Source of the DNA: Pseudevernia furfuracea
Lineage: Eukaryota; Ascomycota; Lecanoromycetes; Lecanorales; Parmeliaceae
NCBI GenBank assembly: GCA_022315425.1
Contig: JAIUPT010000014.1
Coordinates: 372,001 to 436,000 of the forward strand
Length of the DNA stretch: 64,000 bases
Direction: 5' to 3'
Shown: positions 56,878-64,000 of the stretch, piece after piece
How positions within the stretch are numbered: position 1 is the first letter of the stretch
Layout: each line of letters opens with the position of its first letter
Notes under the pieces: model-generated
The model's input: only the letters and a program-made list of their open reading frames with translations
What the model was told of the DNA's origin: nothing
Database searches by the model: none
Position numbers and translations under genes: made by a program

Positions 56878-58979
56878 ATCACCAGCAACTCACATCCACT
56901 TCCTTCGTTGCCGTCATCAGATCCTCGTCTGTAGCTCGTTGGTCGTCCCCATCGTTACCTTGTTTCAGTGGTAGGGCGCCAGACAGCCACTACCTACAGC
57001 ACCTCCCCCTTTCCCATTCCCTCCCCTCACTCGGTCGCCGCCACTACTAACTGGCACGCTGTCTGGCGTTCCCCCCGTGGTACCTAGAAGACTGAGACAA
57101 GGAAACACCATGACTCTACACACGCTGCTCACATGCACTCGCTTTGTAAGTCATGAGGTCCTTCTCCCTTGCCCTACTGATCACGCTGACATTCGTCGAC
57201 AGATCCCAGAGACCATGCTACTTTCTCTCCTCCTACACCTACCTCCTCATGCTTGGCTCGACAACTCCATACCGCGGCACTCAGGTCGTTACCCTAGTAA
57301 TGCCACTACGATATCCACAGCCGATTCTCTTCCTCGACATCCGACTTGACAACTCTCGATACTTCAGCAACACGAGTCGGAGCCATACCTCATCCACCTC
57401 TTCCTTTTGTGACAATTTCGCCATGGACTGGGCATCCATCGGTCAGGGTTTCGCAAAAGAAGAGGCTTCTCGCCATTCACCTTCTACATCTTCGAACCTC
57501 ACACCTCTCCTCTCAACTTCTGCAAAGACGCAGTCAGAAATGGGCACTCTGGCTGTGTTCGGACCAGAGATGAGTGCTCCGCGCCATATCATAACTTCGA
57601 CTCGAGCAACATATCAGCACAGATCAGCAATTCTTCATCTATTCTGTCGGAACTACGACTTCCAGAACAACAAAACAACCCAAAAAACAAAAAAAAAATT
57701 GAAAAAATGAGCGACGATGAGGCAAAGGGATAGCAATCAGAATTGGGCACTCTGGCTGTGGTCTTCGCGCTGAATCCGAGCAATAAAAAGCAATCATCAA
57801 AAAAGCAATAAAAAATGAGCGACGAGGAGGCAAAGGGATTGCAATCAGAATTGGGCACTCTGGCTGTGGTCTTCGCGCTGAATCCGAGCAATAAAAAACA
57901 ATCACCAAAAAAGCAGTACAGGACAAGTGGTCGCATCTAACACATCTCCCCTTACAACACATAGTTCAACCTCACCGATTCACCATACTGCTGACGTTTC
58001 TCTAGGTATTTACATTTAGGTCTTGACGTTCGATACCTGCAGATGCCACGCTAAGTCTCCCCCTCTCCACATTTTTCGATTACTGGCTAACCTTGTCTCT
58101 AGTATGGTCGCCGTCAATAGTAAGTTGTCTCTCTTTCTTCATATTTTGCCATCTATATTCGCGATTTACCCTCCACGAAAGAGCTGGCCTTGTCGTGGCG
58201 TGGAGGCTTCCCAACTCTTCGGAGGACGGGACCTAACAAGCTCATCTCTTTTGTCACAATTGCTTTTCCTCGGAGGATATCCTTGGTTACTTTGCAGGCT
58301 CAAGCCAACGTATTCGAGTGGTGACGGTAATGTGTTTGGGGATCTGCTGTCGGAGTGGTGCCGAGGTTCGAAGACTGTGTATAGGTAGACTACAATACAA
58401 TGAATACGATTCTACTTTTTGATGTCACTACTTGCTCATGCCTACTGTTTCTGCTTCACCATGCATTCTGCCTTCTCCATCGATAGCGAAAGGCTAGAAG
58501 AACGCCCGCGGCCATTATTAAGGCATTCGTGAATCTTCGGCCATGGAGAATGTGAGCGAGAACACAAGTACGAGTACACAGGCACTCGATCCTTGCTTTT
58601 GACAGCCAGGCTTCAAGTACTCTAGTTGCCAGAAATAATGGAAGTCGAAACGGCACAAATCCTCAACATTCCTACCATATCAGACATCAACGAGGAGCTT
58701 CTTGCGCTGTGTAAAGATTTCCCCAAAACGCATTGTTTCAGATTGATACTTCAATTTATGACGTGAAATTGGAGCAGTACTTCAGATACCTGGCGGCTAA
58801 TCTGCGGTAGAGTAGATCGGGGCGGAACACGTCGTACCGTGAGAGTCGCGTGAAGCATGTTTGTTCTGATAAACAACCCTCTAATGCCATGGTATGGGCG
58901 AAGAAACACCGTTCACTAGATCCTCTTACCAAGAAGACTGCTCGTTGAATCAATCTGTGCAGCCAAATTCCAAGGCACC
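56878..58979. other. Region with a low-confidence spliced locus and tandem repeat
   Basis: A possible gene starts at 57110 (MTLHTLLTCTRF) with a well-formed intron at 57146..57202 (GTAAGT donor, GCTGAC branch, GACAG acceptor), continuing IPETMLLSLLLHLPPHAWL, but I cannot carry the model further with confidence. Further along, SEMGTLAVFGPE (57537) and two tandem copies of QSELGTLAVVFALNPSNKK are coding-like. The rest (57950-58979) shows nothing. Confidence 0.35.
57705..57920 (+). repeat. 108-bp tandem duplication, two copies
   Basis: ATGAGCGACGA... at 57707 recurs at 57815, with the same following sequence (GGGCACTCTGGCTGTGGTC...CCGAGCAATAAAAA) and few differences. A shorter related piece (GGGCACTCTGGCTGTGTTC) lies at 57541. 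Confidence 0.88.
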
Positions 58980-61054
58980 ATGGCAGAAGCCCAACAGCCT
59001 CCCCCAGTCACAGCCCCCTCCGCCCTCCCCACGGTACGTCTTGAAGACGAGCATCTTCCAGCTGTATCCTCTCCTCTTAATCCTGACGCTGCTGCTTCCC
59101 GCACACGGAGAGAGAAGAAGGCAACATTCAAGGCTCGCGGAGACGATGTAGACACCAAAGGAACCACGAAAAAGCGCAAGCGGTCAACTGAGCCTACGCA
59201 CATCTCTCCAATGCGATACAAATTGCCTTTACCGAAGGCAGCTGACTATGAACCGCCCAAAGCGCCAACATTTTCACCTATTTCTGGTAGAGAGGAGTGG
59301 ATGGAATCGTCAGAGCAGTAGGTTACGCTGCATCCCCGGCTTTTCGAATTAAACTCTGATCGACACAGTGTCTACAATAGGAAGTCCTTCAGATATACGA
59401 AAGCAATATCCGATCCTTCCTTCCCCGCTCTCCAATACCATCGACAGACAGAGACGGCCTCTGGCCCAAGCTTCGAGCCCGAGGATACGTCGCCCTACGT
59501 TTTCTTCTCGTCGCCCAACTGCACTGCCGTCACCACCCAGAAGGGCTTTCGCATGGCTCGAGCAACCACTGGTGCTAGGGAAGGCAGGTACTACTGGGAA
59601 GCTAAGATTCTGAGCGGTATAAGAACCGATTCAATGGATGGAGAACCGCGAGGCCATGTTAGAATTGGTTTTGCACGCAGAGAGGCACAGCTTGACGGTC
59701 AGTCCTTCACAGCCACCAGCATCAGGTTAGGACTGACCAAAGGCAGGGCCCGTGGGGTTTGATGCGTACAGCTACGGCATACGAGACGTTTCTGGGCAGA
59801 AAGTTCACATGTCAAGGCCAAAGGACTTCGCCAATGCGGACTTTGTTGAAGGGGATGTGATAGGGCTGGAGATTTGCCTGCCTTCACTCTCTTTGCATCG
59901 AAAAGTGGCCGAGGGAACTTACAATAAAGCCGTGGACGTATCTGATGACCTGGATCCTGTGGCCGCTCACGAGTATCTCGATATTATTAGAGACCGTGTG
60001 CCCATACGTTTCAAAAACACGCTTTACTTCGGTAAGCAACTTTTCCTACCTTTGCTGTTACCTATCTCGACTCACGAGACATCTCTTCCAAGGGAAAATC
60101 TTCTTGAGCACATCGAAAAGCTTGACTCTGGCCATAAAGAACCGATGCTGATTTCGCCATTTTTCAGAACAGTACGAATACTCTTATCAAAAGCCACTAG
60201 AAGATTTGATGAACCCAGCTCCAACCGCCTCGGTGGGTGCTGGAGCCGCTGCAACTGATCCTCCAAATCCGAACCACCCTGAACCCTCTTTGCGTACCCT
60301 ACCATTCTCTAGCTTCAAGGTCTACAAGAACGGCGAGTTGATTGGCATTGTACGTACATTTCGGAATAGTCTCTTTTCAGTGAATACTGCTCGTTGTGCT
60401 GCAAGGCATACCACAGAAGCAGAATGTTCTTTGAGATTCCCATTCACCCTAGGCTTGTCCTCTACTCGAATACTAAAATGAAAAGGAACCGCTGACACCG
60501 AAAAGCCGTATACTGATTTGCTAGCGTTCCTGCCTCCCTCGTCTAAGCCTCCAAATCAGGCTGGCGCAAGAGAGGGTTTCGACGATGGCAGTCTCGGCTA
60601 CTATCCAGCGATCAGTGTCTTTCGTGGCGGTGCTGCCGAAGCCAATTTCGGGCCACGTTTCTGGTTTCCACCGCCTGACCTGGCTGTGGACGAAGATACA
60701 GAGATGGCGGATTCCTCAGATATCAAAGTCAATCCAGTCACGAAGAAGCAGATTGCGGGCCAGCACAGCAATCTACAACCTATGAGTGAACGCTTCAATG
60801 AACAGATTGCAGAAGACATTGTCTATGATCTGGTAGACGAAGGTAAGGATGACACCTCGAGCTACTGAAACTGGTTACCGGCTTGTCATACTGACTATCA
60901 TGCAGTGGACTTCTGGTCACAATGTATAGGCGATACCGAAGCAGATATGAATGGATATAGTGATCAGGGAACAACGGCCTTGATGGATCCGGAAGCGTCC
61001 GACGCGCTGGGAAGTGGGAGGGAGATCAAACAGCTCGTTCAGGACGAAGTCTGA
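58980..61054 (+). CDS. BRE2: COMPASS complex subunit Bre2/Ash2L-type SPRY protein
   Basis: Six exons, 58980..59317, 59369..59697, 59747..60031, 60168..60349, 60506..60842, 60906..61054; 539 residues. A disordered basic N-terminus (TRREKKATFKARGDD) is followed by the split SPRY/B30.2 domain: SSEHVYNRKSFRYTKAISDP, KGFRMARATTGAREGRYYWE, HVRIGFARREAQLDG|PVGF, DAYSYGIRDVSGQKVHMSR, VEGDVIGLEICLPSLSLHR, FEQYEYSYQKPLEDL, KVYKNGELIGI|PYTDLLAF, PAISVFRGGAAEANFGPRFW. The C-terminus DFWSQCIGDTEADM resembles the Sdc1-binding end. Bre2 supports H3K4 methylation by Set1. Splice sites were chosen by frame and family motif: the donor is GACG|GTCAGT (not the nearby GTTAGG), and the acceptor is CGAAAAG|CCG with GCTGAC branch 12 nt upstream. 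Confidence 0.93.
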
Positions 61055-61806
61055 GGATCATGAACGCCGAGGAACGAGCGATGTATAATACAAAGGGTAG
61101 AGCACGTCATCTGGTATTATCGGAGGATATACCCTATCGTAGTTTGCAACAAGGTGCTATCATCCACTAAAGAATGATTTTCTTAGAATCAATGAGTGAG
61201 CGCTACTGTCGCTGAAAGATGCAATCAAGAAAATTGCAAATGAAGTTCAGAAACCTATGCGGTGTCGTTGGATGTTTAAGATATTACAATGTGAACCCTT
61301 CTACTAATGAAGGATCTGACCCGTCATAGATGACATCTCAGGCTTTAATATCTTCCAGAATTATTGTGATTAGAAGCATTTGAGGGTAGAGCGGCTCGAA
61401 TGAAGGGATCCAGGCCGTTACAAAAGGCAGTTGATGGTCTGATATCTTTGAAATACTACTGTGATATAATATGCAACCCAGTTCCTATTCCGAGCGAAAG
61501 AGCGAGAGCTTGTCGCATTACCGCTGTATTAGCTTTCGAAACTAAAGGATTTTGACTCTGTTGTACACGCTTATCCGACTTAGTTGTCCCCTGATTCGTT
61601 GATCTAAGAGGCCTGAGAAGCCGGTAGCAGAGTATGAACCATGAGCGTCTGCAAGGAATTCGGGGTATCATAGACGTGCTAATGCCCCCTGTGAACGCCC
61701 ATAAACACCTGTGGAGCATCTGCTAGCCCAAAGAAGACAGCCAATGCATCATCCTACCCACTGAAATTTTCTTCCCAATTCCGAAATAATATGTGCCGAA
61801 CTTTCC
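61055..61806. other. Convergent region BRE2/NC2-beta
   Basis: 752 bp of 3' flanks with no further feature. Confidence 0.5.
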
Positions 61807-62475
61807 TCAAGGGCCCTGGTTAAATTTGCTTGTTGCAGATGCGAACAACTCCTGCTGTTGCTGTAGCAGCTCCTCCTGTGTCAGACCGCTCTGATCCATC
61901 TTGCTTGTTTTCTTGTCCCTAGTCTAATCCCATGTCTGGTCAGCCTTGATTCCACAGTCCCCTCTCCCGATTGACATGGAATCGCTTTTCCCCGTAGTAG
62001 ACTGTAAAGCTCACCTTGAGCGATTCCTTCATCTCCCCCGCAGAAGCCAACACTTCTCGAACATATTCCGGAAACCCTAGCTCCTTCAGCGCCTTGTCGA
62101 TATGCTCCGTCGCGATAGTCTTCTTGGCCTCGCGCTCTGCTATTTCGTTGGCTTCGGAGGATATGAGGGTGATGAATTCGACGCAGCAGTCTATGAGCAG
62201 ATCTCTGGCATCTCTCGCGAAGGTAATACTGAATTCGGAATCGTTTGTGGCGAGGATTTCTGTAATTATTTTTTGCACAGTTGCTGCGAGGAAGAGATGG
62301 TGTTAGTAAGGTACCAATCAGGAAACCGGAGCTGCTCCTGGCCATCAAGGAACGCTAGAATTGCAGAGATGCTCACCTTTTGGCAAAGAGAGGTCGTCGT
62401 TACCTAGATATTTGTCAGCCATGATGGACGTGTAGGAGAAGTGTAGGACTGACCACCGAACTCTCGGTCTGACAT
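61807..62475 (-). CDS. NCB2: Negative cofactor 2 beta subunit (Dr1/Ncb2), histone-fold transcription repressor
   Basis: Four exons, complement(62454..62475), complement(62377..62403), complement(62015..62283), complement(61807..61899); 136 residues. Product: MSDREFG|GNDDLSLPK|ATVQKIITEIL, then the histone-fold core (SEFSITFARDARDLLIDCCV, EFITLISSEANEIAEREAKK, TIATEHIDKALKELGFPEYV) and MKESLK|MDQSGLTQEELLQQ, ending SKFNQGP. With NC2-alpha it clamps TBP on promoters and blocks TFIIA/TFIIB. The first two coding exons are only 22 and 27 nt, so the start codon is 190 nt from the visible reading frame. For exon 1 the GTCAGT donor is chosen over a GTGGTC three nt upstream because it gives FGGNDDLSLP. 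Confidence 0.93.
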
Positions 62476-63483
62476 GCTGGGTGTTGTCTCTTTCTTCCTT
62501 GGATTGAGCGGATCTGGCTGGCTGCATTCCGCAATCCATAAGGCTGATTTTGTCGCGGTTGCCGCCGAGCGTCACTAGTGCAGAGGCTAATCCACACAGT
62601 CCATCTGTTTCAGACTTGCAATTCAATATCATCAAATTCCGCCAGCAAGTTGTATCTACCGGCGGCTGGCTTCAGATACTTCAGAGCCTGTCGAAGCGAT
62701 AGTATGCCCATGTCAGGCACATCTATGCCTAGAAATGCTATGTGAGTACACAGCAGTTTCTTCTCTTATGACATTCTCTAACCAAATGATGAACTTCGTG
62801 TCGCCCCTATCAGACCACAGAGCTTAACCCGCTCTCGTGGTGACTTTACCTGTCCCGCCAAAGGACTTATCTGACCTACCACCTTCTTCCGAAACAAGTT
62901 TACTTCGAAGTAATGATGATCATAAACTGACCCCGTCGTATCTTTTTTAGGCCTCGAGCTGCTTCGAATAACCCTTGTGGAAAAGAGACATTTATCTAGA
63001 CGTATTGATTGTGAGTGTCAAGCTCTCTGATCCTGCGCCTTTGAGGCCTATCACACCAATCATCATGATGAGCAACACATGTACTATCAAATACCGATTC
63101 ACAATGACGAATCAAATGGTTCGATTACCTGAAATGCTTCTACACTTCAATTACCACTTTCATCCCTTCTACAAAAGCAACATTGCTGACTAGGAATGGC
63201 TGGAAGTCTATAATTTTCAGTGCTTTCCCGCCTGTTGGCATTCCCTCGGAGGTAAGCCACCAGTGACCCTCGAGTCCTTCCTTCGCTTTCACTACTGGCA
63301 TATGATGAACAAAAAATATTTCATGCTAATCCTGACGACTTCAACGGTCTTATGGAGAAACCATTTGAGTCTTTTCATCTTTCATCTGATTCAAGCCTTC
63401 TTGTTACAAAGCATTACATCTCCTCAATCACAAGGCCTACGCTAACTTTCTAGCTAGATTAGGAGTATGGTCCGGGTGATGCT
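62476..63483. other. Intergenic region NC2-beta/SDR gene
   Basis: About 1 kb: the NC2-beta promoter side and the SDR 3' flank. No additional gene supported. Confidence 0.5.
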
Positions 63484-64000
63484 TCAAGACCCCTGATAAC
63501 TCGCCAGCTCCGGACTTTCCCAGCTAATCCAACGTCATTATCGTTATTGAGCAATTTTAGGAAAACTTACTCGACGTATTTCCCACTCGACTCCTTCGGC
63601 GGATCCAATACCATCCTTGCCATTACATGACCTGGTTGATCAGGTCGCAATAGCTTACCAGCTTGATGTAAACCCAAGAATTTGTCATTGTCCTTGGCTG
63701 CCATTACAGCAGAGTGTACTTCTCGAAGCTGTCGCTGCATGTCGGTATCCACTACGCCAGGCCTCACAGCTATGCTGGTTACTTTGGGCTCCTCGACTGC
63801 TAGTTGTCGTGCAAAATGATTAAGGGCGGCCTTCGAAGCGCCGTATGCGCCCCAAGTTGAGTATGCTCCCGTTGAAACACCCGAGGAGGTGAAAACAATG
63901 CAGCCATAGCTCTCGCGCAATGTTGGAATAGCTGCTTTGGCCTGTCTCTGTCAGGCATAGGAAGCTCTCCGGCTTCTCAATACTCACGAATGCAACAGCG
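63484..64000 (-). CDS. Short-chain dehydrogenase/reductase, 5' partial
   Basis: Continues beyond the right edge. Visible exons: complement(63988..64000, continuing), complement(63571..63941), complement(63484..63523). Sequence AVAF|AKAAIPTLRESYGCIVFTSS, then GAYGASKAALNHFARQLAVE with the catalytic YxxxK, then SIAVRPGVVDTDMQRQL, the PG motif typical of classical SDRs, and the end GKYV|DWESPELASYQGS. It resembles the Irc24/benzil-reductase type of small NADP-dependent SDRs. The Rossmann TGxxxGxG part lies outside the window, so cofactor and substrate are open. Introns are 46 and 47 nt. Confidence 0.9.

Overview
The window is nuclear DNA of a filamentous ascomycete (Pezizomycotina). The genes carry short 46-156 nt introns with GT(A/G)-AG borders and CTRAC-like branch sites. 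The gene set is typical of that group: HacA bZIP with a frame-switching unconventional intron, chromovirus Gypsy, secreted acid trehalase, COMPASS Bre2, NSE1 and zuotin. I cannot place it below subphylum. All exon models were built by hand from the sequence. For every multi-exon model with both ends in the window, the exon lengths sum to a multiple of three.

Layout. 1-16.7 kb is a conventional gene block: UTP21 (partial, -), VIP1/PPIP5K (+), EMC10 (-), acid trehalase (-), NSE1 (-) and a DUF427 gene (-). 17.1-30.0 kb is an AT-rich transposon nest. It holds a dead hAT element, and then a 10.2-kb unit with perfect 25-bp terminal inverted repeats and TA flanks. That unit is split by a degenerate chromodomain Gypsy element with 5' and 3' LTRs. 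A further short insertion sits exactly on the start codon of an aromatic amino-acid decarboxylase gene. 30-48 kb: decarboxylase, F-box-like protein, mitochondrial glycine dehydrogenase GCV2, ESCRT-III DID2, zuotin ZUO1 and MZM1 (divergent pair), two tandem paralogues of a small single-pass membrane protein, and a Rossmann-fold protein. 48-64 kb: hacA, bystin/ENP1, a low-complexity gene broken by an exact 82-bp duplication, a repeat-bearing low-confidence locus, BRE2, NC2-beta/DR1 and a partial short-chain dehydrogenase at the edge.

The conserved genes are housekeeping and not one pathway. There are themes: ribosome biogenesis and translation (UTP21, ENP1, ZUO1), ER protein handling (EMC10, HacA), transcription and chromatin (BRE2, NC2-beta, NSE1) and mitochondria (GCV2, MZM1). 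The least ordinary material is the transposon nest. Its LTR pair differs only by C/T and G/A transitions over the first ~150 bp, mostly at CpC and never at CpG, an atypical RIP-like signature. Three unrelated insertions there are flanked by unusually long (23, 24 and 39 bp) direct repeats. The tandem membrane-protein pair and the frameshifting 82-bp duplication also deserve a second look.
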